Positions 9,152-17,456 of a stretch of 64,000 nt of DNA are shown piece by piece; position 1 is the stretch's first letter; each line of letters opens with the position of its first letter. The stretch comes from Streptomyces sp. NBC_00440 (lineage in GTDB: Bacteria; Actinomycetota; Actinomycetes; Streptomycetales; Streptomycetaceae). The stretch is from positions 6,569,501-6,633,500 of the forward strand of contig NZ_CP107921.1 of assembly GCF_036014215.1 (NCBI RefSeq), written 5' to 3'. Position numbers and translations under genes: made by a program. Below the pieces are notes generated by a model. That model saw only the letters and a list, made by a program, of their open reading frames with translations. It searched no databases and was not told where the DNA came from.

Positions 9152-9982
9152 GTGGTGCCCCTTACGGTGAGGCATGTGACCCTGAGTGCGAGATCTCTTC
9201 TGCCGGTCAACATCACCCTCGGAGTCCTGCTGGTGGTGCTGCTGGCGGTGGCGGCGGGGGTCGCCTGGTTCTTCCGGCTGTCCCCTGATTCCTCTGATTC
9301 CCCGGCCGGGCGTCCCCGGGAAATCCTGGTCGCAGGAGTGCGCGCGGCCGCCCAGCTCGCCGTGGTGTCGTTGATCATCACCTGGGCGGTCACCAGGGTG
9401 GCCGGGCTGGCAGCGTTCCTGGTCGTGATGTTCACCGTCGCCGTACGCACGGCAGGCCGACGGCTGACCAGCAACCACACCTGGTGGCTCACGGCCGCAC
9501 CCCTTGCGGCCGGCGTCGTCCCCACGGTGACCGCGCTGCTGCTGACGGGGCTGGTTCCCCTCAAGGGCCTCGTACTCATTCCGATCACCGGCATTCTCAT
9601 CGGCGGCGCCCTCACCGCGACGGTGCTCGCGGGACGCCGCGCCCTGGACCAGCTGGAACAGCGCAGGGGAGAGGTCGAGGCTGCGATGGCGCTGGGCTTC
9701 TTCGACCGGGATGCGCGGATGGAGATCGCGCGTCCCGCGGCATCCGACGCCCTGCTTCCGGGGTTGGATCAGACGCGTACTGTCGGGCTGGTCACCCTTC
9801 CCGGGGCGTTCGTGGGCATGCTCCTTGGGGGTGCGAGCCCGATGATGGCCGGCGCTGCGCAGCTGTTCGTCCTGATCGCCCTCATGGCTGTGCAGGCCGT
9901 CGCCGTTGCCGTGACCGTCGAACTGATAGCTCGTCGGCGCCTGTTCCGCCCGGCGCGGGCGGAGACCGGGCGAGCCTCCTGA
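9152..9982 (+). CDS. UPF0014/FetB-type membrane permease
   Basis: The product (276 residues from GTG 9152) has seven or so hydrophobic segments and the features of the UPF0014/FetB family: QLAVVSLIITWAV, LIPITGILIGGALTA, the cytoplasmic EVEAAMALGFFDRDA helix and the conserved TRTVGLVTLPGAFVGMLLGGASPMMAGAAQL. E. coli FetB is the permease of an iron exporter paired with the ATPase FetA. No ATPase gene adjoins here, so the partner must be elsewhere or the protein works alone. The start is uncertain; the GTG at 9176 is an alternative with GGTGAGG just upstream but only three bases away. Confidence 0.8.
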   Translation: MVPLTVRHVTLSARSLLPVNITLGVLLVVLLAVAAGVAWFFRLSPDSSDSPAGRPREILVAGVRAAAQLAVVSLIITWAVTRVAGLAAFLVVMFTVAVRTAGRRLTSNHTWWLTAAPLAAGVVPTVTALLLTGLVPLKGLVLIPITGILIGGALTATVLAGRRALDQLEQRRGEVEAAMALGFFDRDARMEIARPAASDALLPGLDQTRTVGLVTLPGAFVGMLLGGASPMMAGAAQLFVLIALMAVQAVAVAVTVELIARRRLFRPARAETGRAS

Positions 9983-10280
9983 CCGTGCGGAATTGCTGGA
10001 GCCCGCTGATCCGTCCAGGAGATCCGGCTGCACAGTCGAATTACCTCGAACGGATCAATGCCGTACGCCCATTCAGGAGATCGCGCTGTGTGTTGAATTG
10101 CGTGTTCGGACGGTTGCTGTGGTGGTGGCAGTAGCTTCCTCTTGCTGAGGCGATTCATTTCCCTCTGTGGGCCGTTCGACGGCGGATTGTGCGAGCAGTG
10201 AGCCGTTCGTGTCGGCGCATGTACGGGGACGTCGCCTCACGGCATCTACCCATCGGTCTGTGACCTCGTGGAGGCAATGC
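9983..10280. other. intergenic region upstream of the SH3-like gene
   Basis: No supported gene in these 298 bp. The section 10090-10200 is less GC-rich and presumably holds the promoter of the secreted protein gene. Confidence 0.35.
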
Positions 10281-10655
10281 GTGTTCCCCAAGCCCAAGAC
10301 CAGCAAGCTCGTCATGGCGCTGACTGCCGGTGTGATGGCCGTCGGCGTGGCCGCAGGTCCCGCTCTGGCCGGCGACCTCAGCAACGGCACGGCCAGCAAC
10401 GGCCAGATGACTGTCGCGGCCAAGTCCTTCTACAAGGGGCGTGTGATCTCCCCGACGGGCGTGCTGGTGCGGAGCGGCCCCAGCCAGCGCTTCCGGGTCG
10501 TCGGTTCCTACTCGCACAACTCGATCATCGAGATCGTGTGCAAGGTGCACGGCCAGAACGTCGCGGGTAACAACCTGTGGTACAAGACGCCCCGCGGTAA
10601 CTTCGTGTCGGCGCGGTACATCACCAACATCGGTGCCATTCCGCGCTTCTGCTGA
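10281..10655 (+). CDS. secreted small protein with bacterial SH3-like domain
   Basis: The GTG start at 10281 has GGAGG at 10270-10274, six bases upstream; the longer open frame from 10167 is not needed. The 124-residue product has a signal peptide (basic KPKTSK, hydrophobic LVMALTAGVMAVGVAAG, cleavage near ALAG). It then has one SH3-like fold (GVLVRSGPSQRFRVVGSY, NLWYKTPRGNFVSARYI). Two cysteines, one mid-domain (IVCKV) and one at the C-terminus (RFC), could form a disulphide. Such domains often bind cell-wall peptides. A strong intrinsic terminator follows at 10739. Confidence 0.82.
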   Translation: MFPKPKTSKLVMALTAGVMAVGVAAGPALAGDLSNGTASNGQMTVAAKSFYKGRVISPTGVLVRSGPSQRFRVVGSYSHNSIIEIVCKVHGQNVAGNNLWYKTPRGNFVSARYITNIGAIPRFC

Positions 10656-10738
10656 ACCCGAGCGGAAACACCCCTTGTGCGGTGACATTCCTGCTGTCGC
10701 GCCATATTGCGCAAGGGGCTTGATCTGCCGCTGTTGCA

Positions 10739-10783
10739 TTCGTCGCCGGCCCTGTGCTCCAGGGGGCCGGCGACGAAGCGTTT
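10739..10783 (+). terminator. intrinsic terminator after the SH3-like gene
   Basis: A perfect 14-bp stem (TTCGTCGCCGGCCC at 10739-10752 pairs with 10764-10777) has an 11-base loop and is followed by GCG and five T residues. Confidence 0.9.
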
Positions 10784-10874
10784 TTGATACGGAATTCTCC
10801 GACGAGGGCGTTCGCCGCCCGCACCGTGCGGTCCGGCCGGGCGAGGGCCCCAACGGCGGCATCGAGTTCTGTGG

Positions 10875-11597
10875 TCAGAACCCCGCTTCGGCACCGATGA
10901 GAAGGTGCCAGGGCCAGTCGTCATCGCGGGTCACCGGCTCCGGGTCCGGGGGGAGAAGGCTTCGCGTGGCCTCGGACACGGGTGCCCGCAGGATTCCGAT
11001 GGTGCTGTCGATGAGGTTTGCGGTGAGCAGCGCGACCCGCCGCGCGTTGTCGGACCCGCTCTGTTCCATGGCGTGCTCGCACGCGGCCAGGGCGCGGACG
11101 GTGAGCATCATGGCCAGGGCGAGCCGCGTGCGCAGGATGGTTTCGGGCAGGTCGTCCAGGAGGCGGGCGATTGCGCTGAAGACGGTCTGCACGCTCTGTG
11201 TCGCCGCTGGATCGGCCGGTACGAGGGCCACCGTCCATGGGGGAGTGGCCACTTGGGCGAGGAAGCGCGCGTAATGGCTGTGCTCCTGCTCGATGAGCGC
11301 GCCGGCCAGCGGACGGATGAGGGCGTCGGCCAGTTCTTCCAGGGAGGGTTCCCGGCCGTTCTCGTACAGGGTGGCCAGCAGGTGCTGACGGCGGATGTCC
11401 ACCTGCCCCGTATGGCGTTCGAAGATCTCCCGGACTAGCTGTTCCTTGCTGCCGAAGTGGTACTGGGCCGCCGACTTGTTGCGCTGACCCGAGGCCGCGG
11501 TGATCTCCCGGAGCGATACGGCGTCGATCCCCCGCTCGGCGAACATGTGCAGGGCCACCTCGGCCATGGCCTCGCGTGTCGTGCTTCCTCTGGTCAT
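10875..11597 (-). CDS. TetR-family repressor
   Basis: This 240-residue TetR-type regulator has the N-terminal HTH REAMAEVALHMFAERGIDAVSLREI followed by QRNKSAAQYHFGSKEQLV, where YHFGSKEQL is the family signature. The remainder is a helical ligand-binding domain with no recognised ligand. The gene is divergent from the secreted-protein gene at 11686. The two copies of TAAGGC-N4-GCCTTA in the gap are very probably its operators, giving autorepression and control of the neighbour. Confidence 0.92.
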   Translation of the reverse strand: MTRGSTTREAMAEVALHMFAERGIDAVSLREITAASGQRNKSAAQYHFGSKEQLVREIFERHTGQVDIRRQHLLATLYENGREPSLEELADALIRPLAGALIEQEHSHYARFLAQVATPPWTVALVPADPAATQSVQTVFSAIARLLDDLPETILRTRLALAMMLTVRALAACEHAMEQSGSDNARRVALLTANLIDSTIGILRAPVSEATRSLLPPDPEPVTRDDDWPWHLLIGAEAGF

Positions 11598-11608
11598 GGA
11601 TCCTATTA

Positions 11609-11624
11609 TAAGGCACCCGCCTTA
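11609..11624. promoter_or_regulatory. TetR operator copy 1
   Basis: The palindrome TAAGGCACCCGCCTTA (6-4-6) begins 12 bases upstream of the TetR start codon. It matches the second copy in both arms, differing only in the spacer. Confidence 0.8.
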
Positions 11625-11642
11625 AAGATTGGTGTACCTTGC

Positions 11643-11658
11643 TAAGGCACTCGCCTTA
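11643..11658. promoter_or_regulatory. TetR operator copy 2
   Basis: TAAGGCACTCGCCTTA has arms identical to copy 1. Centre-to-centre spacing is 34 bp, just over three helical turns. It lies 27 bases upstream of the ATG of the secreted-protein gene. Confidence 0.8.
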
Positions 11659-11685
11659 TTTCTGAGCGCCAGGGAAGGATCCCCC

Positions 11686-13281
11686 ATGAAATCCCCCACC
11701 TCGAAACTGCGTCGCGTCGCGACCCTGGCCGCATCGGCTGCCGGTGCCGCCGCGCTGGTGCTCGCCGGCACCGGAGCGGCGCAGGCCGGGCCACTGCTGA
11801 GCGGCCCCGGCCCGAGCCGGGCCCCCGGTTCCACCGGCCGCCCGGCGAGCCCGCACGCGGTGCCGGGCAGCGAGGTCCACAACCCGTTCATGGCGCAGGA
11901 CGGCCGGAGCGCCATGCACGGCGACAGTTATGCGAGCAACACCCAGCCGCAGGGGGGTCCGTTGGGACGCCACCCCGGGGTGACCGGTTCCAGCAAGGTC
12001 ACCGACCCGAAGGACCCGGCCCAGTGCGCCACGGCCACGTTCCTTCGCAACGGGCTGATGGTCCTCAACTGCGGCGGCGCCTCGCACCATCCGACCCTGC
12101 GGCTGGAGGACCCCGCCACCCTCAAGGACCTGGCCTCCTACCCGCTCCCGGTGCGGCCCTCCACCTACCAGGCGGCCGCGACCGGCAACCCCGCCCTGAT
12201 GTTCTCCGACACCTCGGGCTCCTACTACTACCTGGACAACCGCGACCGGATCGTCATCGCGAGCGCCGACCAGCACATCCAGCGACTGACGGTGAATCAC
12301 ATATCCTCCGGTCGCTGGGAGTTCAAGCAGTCGGACAACTGGGACCTGCGCCCGTACCTGTCGCACACCTGCGCCACCGCAGCCGACCCGGACCCGAAGG
12401 GCGAGTGCGACCCGGTGACCGCGGTCCAGGTGGACTACCAGGGCCTGATGTGGTGGGTCAGTGACCACGGCCGCGTCGGTACGGTCGACGCGGACACCGG
12501 CACCGTCCGGACGGTCGACCTCCACGGCGAGCAGATCGAGAACTCCTTCTCCACCGGCCCCGACGGCGCATTCATCGCCACCGACCACGCCCTGTACAAG
12601 ATGCATGCGGGGCCGGACGGTACGCCGCGGACCGACTGGCGCGAGACGTACGACCGCGGGACCCGCACCAAGCCCGGCCAGATCAACCAGGGCACAGGCG
12701 CGACGCCCGCCCTGCTCGGCAACAAGTACGCAGGCATCACCGACAACGCCGATCCCCGTATGCACGTCCTGGTCTACCGGCGCGGCAACCACGTCAACGG
12801 CAACCGCCTGGTCTGCTCCGTTCCTGTCTTCCGGCCCGGCGCGGGCGCCACCGAAAACTCGCTGACCGCCTGGGGCAACGGTTTTTCGGTGGAGAACGAC
12901 TACGGCTACACATCCACCAAGAGCACCCAGGGCGGCCGGAGCACCCCCGGCGGGATCACCAAGATCGAGGTCAACAAGGCGGGCACCGGCTGCAAGGTCG
13001 CCTGGACCAGCAAGGAACAGTCCCCCACAGTCGTCACCAAGCTCTCCCGCTCCAACGGCCTGCTGTACGCCTACTCGAAGCCGGAGAGCAGCAAGGGGGT
13101 CGACGCCTGGTACCTCAGCGCCATCGACTGGCGCACCGGTAAGACGCGCTTCCGCATCCTGACCGGGACGGGCGACGCCTACAACAACAACTGGTCCCCG
13201 ATCACCCTCGGTCCGGACGGCTCCGCCTACATCTCCACGTACAGCGGCATCGTCCGGGTCCACGACAGGACCGGCCGCTAG
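11686..13281 (+). CDS. secreted protein, probable beta-propeller, unknown function
   Basis: The ATG at 11686 is preceded by AGGGAAGGA. The 531-residue product has a Sec signal peptide (KLRR basic start, then a long Ala/Leu core ending AQAG). The rest has no catalytic motif I recognise. It contains repeated strand-rich units with Asp/Gly turns (SDHGRVGTVDADTGTVRTVD, STGPDGAFIATDHALYKM, GPDGSAYISTYSGIVRVHD) resembling PQQ/SMP-30-type beta-propeller blades. Four cysteines occur in the mature part at wide spacing. Control is probably by the adjacent TetR protein through two operators. A bidirectional terminator follows. Confidence 0.8.
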   Translation: MKSPTSKLRRVATLAASAAGAAALVLAGTGAAQAGPLLSGPGPSRAPGSTGRPASPHAVPGSEVHNPFMAQDGRSAMHGDSYASNTQPQGGPLGRHPGVTGSSKVTDPKDPAQCATATFLRNGLMVLNCGGASHHPTLRLEDPATLKDLASYPLPVRPSTYQAAATGNPALMFSDTSGSYYYLDNRDRIVIASADQHIQRLTVNHISSGRWEFKQSDNWDLRPYLSHTCATAADPDPKGECDPVTAVQVDYQGLMWWVSDHGRVGTVDADTGTVRTVDLHGEQIENSFSTGPDGAFIATDHALYKMHAGPDGTPRTDWRETYDRGTRTKPGQINQGTGATPALLGNKYAGITDNADPRMHVLVYRRGNHVNGNRLVCSVPVFRPGAGATENSLTAWGNGFSVENDYGYTSTKSTQGGRSTPGGITKIEVNKAGTGCKVAWTSKEQSPTVVTKLSRSNGLLYAYSKPESSKGVDAWYLSAIDWRTGKTRFRILTGTGDAYNNNWSPITLGPDGSAYISTYSGIVRVHDRTGR

Positions 13282-13319
13282 TTCCACTGGGTTTACAAGG
13301 TGGGCGAAGGCCCGGATGA

Positions 13320-13354
13320 CGGGTAGGGCCGACCGCCGTGGCCGGCCCTACCCG
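13320..13354. terminator. bidirectional terminator between convergent genes
   Basis: A perfect 12-bp stem (CGGGTAGGGCCG at 13320-13331 pairs with 13343-13354) has an 11-base loop. It sits between the secreted-protein gene and the GH2 gene, which end towards each other. No T-run follows. Confidence 0.8.
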
Positions 13355-13364
13355 CGCGTTCCGG

Positions 13365-16193
13365 TTACCCGCCGAAGGTCTTCGTCGCCGGATGGGTCGA
13401 CAACGCCGCCTGGTTGAAGGTGACGGCCACGCCGTGTCCCCGCAGCCGGGAGGCGCGCTGGTCGATCTTCCAGCCGTCGATCCGCACCCCGATGTTCTTG
13501 TGGTCCCGGACCTGACCGGTGTCCAGTTGGACCCTGGCAGTGCGCGACTCACCGCCCACCAGGTTCAGGTAGTTGTCGTCGAACGTCGCCGGCAGAATGC
13601 GTTCGCCGGTCCGGGTGTCGTACACCTGCAGGTGCACCATCAGTGCCACGGCCCCGCCGGTGTTCTCGACCTCCACGGTCAGCTCGGTGTTGTCCCTCCC
13701 GTGCTTCACGTCGGCCGTGACGGAGACGGCGGCCGGGGCCACATCGTTCAGGCTCAGGAATCCCGCGGCCCGGGCCGGGTTCTCGATCCAGTAGAAGTTG
13801 CGGACCGGTTCGGCGCCGTGCGCATCCTCGAACGAGAGCCGGACGAAGGCGACATCGGAAGGTGCGCCGTTCAGCTGCGCGGCGATGTTGCCGGTCACCG
13901 TGTGGTCGGACGCCGCCGCCCCGCCGACGCGCCAGGAGGTGTTGGCGAACGCCTTCCCGTCCAGGTCGTAGAGCGTGACGGCTACGGTGCCCAGCACGGC
14001 CTCTCGGGTGTGATTGGCCACCACCACGTCGTACGTCTTGCTGTTGAGGATCACGTTGACCCGCCTGCAGGCGTGCTGGACCGCGTAGAACGACGAGTGT
14101 GCCTCAAGGTCGTGCGTGTACATCTGCCAGACGAAACTGGGCTGCGCGGGATTGGTCATCCACATGATGACGCCGGTGCGCGGGTACGGTTTGCCCGGCG
14201 CGGCGCTCTCCATGTTCGCGGCGTGCGCCTCGTAGATCGCCTTGATGCACTCGTAGTTCATCAGCTGGGACTTGCGGGCGAAGTCCGGGAGATTCTGCAG
14301 ATCGCCGTAGCGCTTCGCGGTGATCTGGAGGTAGCCCGCGCCGCCGCCGTTGCCGCCGTTGCCGTTGACGTCCCGGTCGGCCCAGGAGTCGTCCGGGTGC
14401 TCCCACGACGCCTCGGGGATCATCTTCTTGATGAACTCCAGCGTGGGGATCGAGTACGAGCCGACCTCGTTGTGGAACGGCGGCCAGTGGGTGCCGTCGT
14501 TGAGGTCGAAGTGGGTGCTGGGGGTGACCCAGTGGTACGGCCCGCCCGAGCTGTAACCGCCAATGGGGTTCTTGCCGGTGTCGCCGGCCGAACTGGTCAG
14601 CGAGGCGCGCTTGGGGTCCAGCTCGGCGACCAGCGCGTCCAGGCCGTCGACGAGCTGCTGCGGCGGCGGGCCCTCGTTGCCGCCGCACCACAGCAGGACC
14701 GACGGGTGGTTGCGGAACCGCACGATGCACTCCCGGATGTTGTCCAGGTCGCGGGTGACGTTCGCCGGGGCAGGACCTTCCGTCGAGCAGAAGAAGTCCT
14801 GCCAGACGAGGATGCCGTACTCGTCGCACGCCTCGTAGAAGTCCTCGGTGCTGCTCTGGCCGTTCCAGTTCCGGATCAGGTTGAGGTTGGCTTCGCTGTG
14901 CAGCCGCACCTGCTCGCGGAGCCGTTCCCGCGGAATGCGCTTGAGTGCTTCGTCCAGGCCCCAGTTGCCGCCCATCACCAGGATCGGCTGGTTGTTGACG
15001 GTGATCGCAAGGCAGTCCGTCGGCGTGCCGGTCTGTGACTGGATCGGCTTGGTGTACTCGATCCGCCGGACGCCGAAGTCCACCGTCCGCTCGTCGTGGA
15101 CCTGGCCGCCGGACTCGACGCCGATCGAGAGCCGGTAGCGGTGGGGGTCGCCGTACCCGTTGGGCCACCACAGCTTCGGGCGGTTCAGCCGCAGGCAGTC
15201 GATGTCCTTCGACGTCACCGTCACCGTGGATGCGCCGGCCGGCACGGTCACGGTCCGGGCGAACTCGTGGCCGTCCAGGGTACCCCTGACCACCACGGAC
15301 CGGGACGAGTCGAAGGCGCTGTCGAGGGTGAGTCCGATCGCGATGTCGGCCGTGCTCAGATCAGCGGAGAGCGTCGGATCGACGTGCACGTCGGTCAGCC
15401 GGATCTGCCCCGTCGTGGACCAGGTGACCGGCTGCCAGATGCCCAGGTCCCGGTCGGGGATGGTCGGCAGCCAGTCCCAGCCCGCCGTACAGAAGAACGT
15501 CGGGCCGTTCTTCAGAGTGATCCCGGTCTTGCCGCCGTTGCGCCCGCCGCGGGTCACGCCGCTGGCGTAGCTCGGCAACGCCGGAGGGTCGGCGTAGTCC
15601 AGCTTGCCGATCAGCACCGCGAGGTGAGCCGTGCCGTCGGCCTTCGCGATGATGTCCGTGACATCGAAGACGCCCCGTTTGAACGCACCCTCGATGGTGC
15701 CCACCTCGGTGCCGTTGAGCCAGATCGTCCCGAGGTAGTTGATGCCGTCGAACCGCAGCCAGAACCGCTGGCCCGGGATCAGCCGCGGCACGGGGAACGC
15801 GACCCGGTACCAGTAGTCGGTGTCCTTGAGGGTGTCAGGGATCGTGTCGGTCACGATGTGGCCGTACAGCGGATCGGGGTACTCGCCGTTGGCGATCATG
15901 CTCGTGAGCGGCGTGCCCGGCACGACAGCCGGCTTCAGGCCGGTGATGCGCTGCGCGCTGGCCATCCGGTTCCCGGGCGGCGTCGTGCCGTCCGCCGCGG
16001 TGAAGGTCCAGCCGCTGGTGATCTCGCGGCCGTCGGTGCGGACGAGATGGGTGCTCTGGGAGTTCGGGGTGCCTGTGGTGCCGCCGCCCGGCGCTGCGTC
16101 GGCGACGCCGGACAGCCCGAGCGCGCCGAGAACACCACCACCGGCGGTGGCGATCCCACTGGACAGGAAACGCCTGCGATTCAACTGGGTCAC
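13365..16193 (-). CDS. Tat-exported GH2 glycosidase (beta-mannosidase or exo-glucosaminidase type)
   Basis: The 942-residue product starts at GTG 16193, with GGGAG just upstream, and opens with a Tat-type signal (NRRRFLSSGIATAGGG). Domains follow the GH2 order: an N-terminal sugar-binding domain (YWYRVAFPVP, GINYLGTIWLNGTEVG), an immunoglobulin-like domain, and a TIM barrel with WQDFFCSTEGP, the acid/base Glu in LLWCGGNEGPPP and the probable nucleophile Glu in HNEVGSYSIP. C-terminal beta domains complete the protein. The wide pocket motifs fit beta-mannosidase or exo-beta-D-glucosaminidase better than beta-galactosidase; I cannot choose between them. It lacks the extra binding module of the longer exo-glucosaminidases. 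The operator GACAACGTTGTC lies 22 bases upstream and is shared with the GH92 gene at 59180. Confidence 0.87.
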   Translation of the reverse strand: MTQLNRRRFLSSGIATAGGGVLGALGLSGVADAAPGGGTTGTPNSQSTHLVRTDGREITSGWTFTAADGTTPPGNRMASAQRITGLKPAVVPGTPLTSMIANGEYPDPLYGHIVTDTIPDTLKDTDYWYRVAFPVPRLIPGQRFWLRFDGINYLGTIWLNGTEVGTIEGAFKRGVFDVTDIIAKADGTAHLAVLIGKLDYADPPALPSYASGVTRGGRNGGKTGITLKNGPTFFCTAGWDWLPTIPDRDLGIWQPVTWSTTGQIRLTDVHVDPTLSADLSTADIAIGLTLDSAFDSSRSVVVRGTLDGHEFARTVTVPAGASTVTVTSKDIDCLRLNRPKLWWPNGYGDPHRYRLSIGVESGGQVHDERTVDFGVRRIEYTKPIQSQTGTPTDCLAITVNNQPILVMGGNWGLDEALKRIPRERLREQVRLHSEANLNLIRNWNGQSSTEDFYEACDEYGILVWQDFFCSTEGPAPANVTRDLDNIRECIVRFRNHPSVLLWCGGNEGPPPQQLVDGLDALVAELDPKRASLTSSAGDTGKNPIGGYSSGGPYHWVTPSTHFDLNDGTHWPPFHNEVGSYSIPTLEFIKKMIPEASWEHPDDSWADRDVNGNGGNGGGAGYLQITAKRYGDLQNLPDFARKSQLMNYECIKAIYEAHAANMESAAPGKPYPRTGVIMWMTNPAQPSFVWQMYTHDLEAHSSFYAVQHACRRVNVILNSKTYDVVVANHTREAVLGTVAVTLYDLDGKAFANTSWRVGGAAASDHTVTGNIAAQLNGAPSDVAFVRLSFEDAHGAEPVRNFYWIENPARAAGFLSLNDVAPAAVSVTADVKHGRDNTELTVEVENTGGAVALMVHLQVYDTRTGERILPATFDDNYLNLVGGESRTARVQLDTGQVRDHKNIGVRIDGWKIDQRASRLRGHGVAVTFNQAALSTHPATKTFGG

Positions 16194-16214
16194 GTCGCTC
16201 CCGGTGCGTCGTTC

Positions 16215-16226
16215 GACAACGTTGTC
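16215..16226. promoter_or_regulatory. LacI-type operator upstream of GH2 gene
   Basis: The perfect 12-bp palindrome GACAACGTTGTC has the central CG typical of LacI-family sites. An identical sequence occurs at 63035-63046 upstream of the GH92 gene. Its position next to the translation start suggests repression. Confidence 0.75.
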
Positions 16227-16400
16227 AGTGCCGATGTGAGTTCCATGGTCGGCAGGCCCTGATCCCTTTGTCAACGGCCTTGGGACCAGGGCTCGGTACC
16301 GACGGGCTCCCACCTGCCGCCGACGGCCGGCCCGCAGACGCCACCACCCCTCCCTGAACCGGCATGTCGCAGGTCGGGGTGGTGGCGGTGGCGTCTCTGG

Positions 16401-16844
16401 TCAGCCCAGCACACCGCCCATGGCGGCGAGGAACAGCCCGAGAGCGACAGCGCCACAGGCCGGCGCGAAGGTGATCGAGCCCCGATTGCCGGACCGTAAC
16501 GGGCGTTGTCCGTGGGCGGGCGTGGCCGGGTCCGCAGGTGCGGTGCCCGTGGTGGTGTCCACCGTTTCGAGCAGCAACGCACGGCAGTGCGCGGCCAGTT
16601 CGGTGATGTCGCCGTCGAAGGGTGCGGTGGTCTCGGCGCGGGCCGGGGCGGAGGTGCCGCCATCGAGCAGCCGCCCGGCGCGGATGTGTACGTGGCCTGT
16701 TCCGCGGGCTGTCAGGCTTATCCACTTTCCGACGTGCTCGCCGCGGATGACGGCGCTGCCGCCGCGCTCCCGGTAGACGGTGTGCTGACGCCACAGCAGG
16801 GCGGCGAGTTGCCGGCTGATCGTATGGATCTCAAGGCTGTTCAA
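16401..16844 (-). CDS. hypothetical protein with C-terminal membrane segment
   Basis: The frame is open from 16967 to 16401. The first 41 residues of the longest version are Pro/Arg-rich, so I prefer the TTG at 16844, which has an AGGA a few bases upstream (147 residues). The N-terminal part reads LEIHTISRQLAALLWRQHTVYRERGG and then a strand-rich segment (GSAVIRGEHVGKWISLTARGTGHVHIRAGRL). The C-terminus is hydrophobic (FAPACGAVALGLFLAAMGGVLG) and could anchor it in the membrane. No family recognised. The start and even the gene are moderately uncertain. Confidence 0.45.
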   Translation of the reverse strand: MNSLEIHTISRQLAALLWRQHTVYRERGGSAVIRGEHVGKWISLTARGTGHVHIRAGRLLDGGTSAPARAETTAPFDGDITELAAHCRALLLETVDTTTGTAPADPATPAHGQRPLRSGNRGSITFAPACGAVALGLFLAAMGGVLG

Positions 16845-16923
16845 TTCGGTCCTGTCGAATCTGACTGGCGAGATGGCTGGGCTTGCCGGTATCCGCCGCG
16901 CGTTGCTGTTTTCGGGAGGCGAT

Positions 16924-17160
16924 TCAGGGGGCGCTGCGCTGGGTGGCCCAGGCCGGGTCGGCCTCATGGACTTCGGCCGCCGCAGACGGCTGCCGGGCCC
17001 GCGGCTCGCTCCCCGCGACCGCGGTGGCGACGGGCTCGGCGGCTGCCGCCCGACCGTCGGCCGGACCGATGCCGGCGGCCAGTAACAGCGGTGCGAGTGA
17101 AGGGACGTGGGCCCTCCTTCGTCCGGATCGGGCCGCGCGTCCGGTGATGTGTGTACTCAA
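16924..17160 (-). CDS. possible small exported peptide (78 residues)
   Basis: A TTG start at 17160 has GGAAGGGA about eight bases upstream. The peptide has an Arg-rich start (RSGRRR) and a short hydrophobic stretch (LAPLLLAAGIG), weakly like a signal peptide. It would precede the hypothetical gene at 16401 in the same direction. The amino-acid composition is also what chance Streptomyces frames give, so support is weak. Confidence 0.22.
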   Translation of the reverse strand: MSTHITGRAARSGRRRAHVPSLAPLLLAAGIGPADGRAAAAEPVATAVAGSEPRARQPSAAAEVHEADPAWATQRSAP

Positions 17161-17177
17161 CTTGTGTGTCCCTTCCG

Positions 17178-17198
17178 GATCGCTCGTCGCGAGCGATC
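17178..17198. promoter_or_regulatory. perfect 9-3-9 palindrome
   Basis: GATCGCTCG at 17178-17186 is followed by TCG and its exact inverse at 17190-17198. It lies 17 bases upstream of the TTG at 17160, in the promoter zone of the leftward genes. It may be an operator; with no T-run it is less likely to be a terminator. Confidence 0.5.
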
Positions 17199-17300
17199 AT
17201 CAAGGGACTGTAAATGCAGAGTAAACCCGTTGCTTCCAGCGGAAGTTGACGGCTATTGAGACATGGTTCACGGTTGCTTGGAGGAACACCCATAACTCGA

Positions 17301-17330
17301 AACCCCCTTACGGAGGACGGGGAGGGGGTT
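17301..17330. terminator. terminator-like hairpin
   Basis: AACCCCCT (17301-17308) pairs with AGGGGGTT (17323-17330) across a 14-base loop. It lies outside the left border of the island. Confidence 0.4.
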
Positions 17331-17380
17331 GTGCGGAAAGGTGTGACATGTCCGAGTGAAGCTTGTGAGGAGATGGCGAC

Positions 17381-17423
17381 GCACCCCTTCCCGGCCGCAC
17401 GAATGCGGGCCAGGAAGGGGTGC
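17381..17423. terminator. strong hairpin, probably the original murA terminator
   Basis: GCACCCCTTCC with CGGCCGCA (17381-17399) pairs with 17404-17423, with one bulge and a 4-base loop. It lies 15 bases to the left of the murA 3'-end repeat at 17439, where a terminator for leftward-reading murA would be expected before the island inserted. No comparable hairpin follows the present murA stop at 49945. Confidence 0.7.
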
Positions 17424-17438
17424 GGCGGGCAGGACCGG

Positions 17439-17456
17439 TTCAGATGTCCCGGAAGA
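17439..17456. repeat. attL: direct repeat of the murA 3' end
   Basis: TTCAGATGTCCCGGAAGA is identical to 49944-49961. It includes a copy of the murA stop codon (TCA on this strand). Sequence flanking the 18 bp on the right diverges completely from murA, so this is not a gene duplication. Confidence 0.8.

Noticed and set aside
16506..17147. 213-residue open frame on the + strand
   Set aside because: Overlaps the leftward hypothetical gene and is rich in Arg/Gly/Pro, as expected from a wrong strand.
17439..17456. Left copy of the murA end as part of a duplicated murA gene
   Set aside because: Similarity ends exactly after 18 bp; sequence on the right has no relation to murA.
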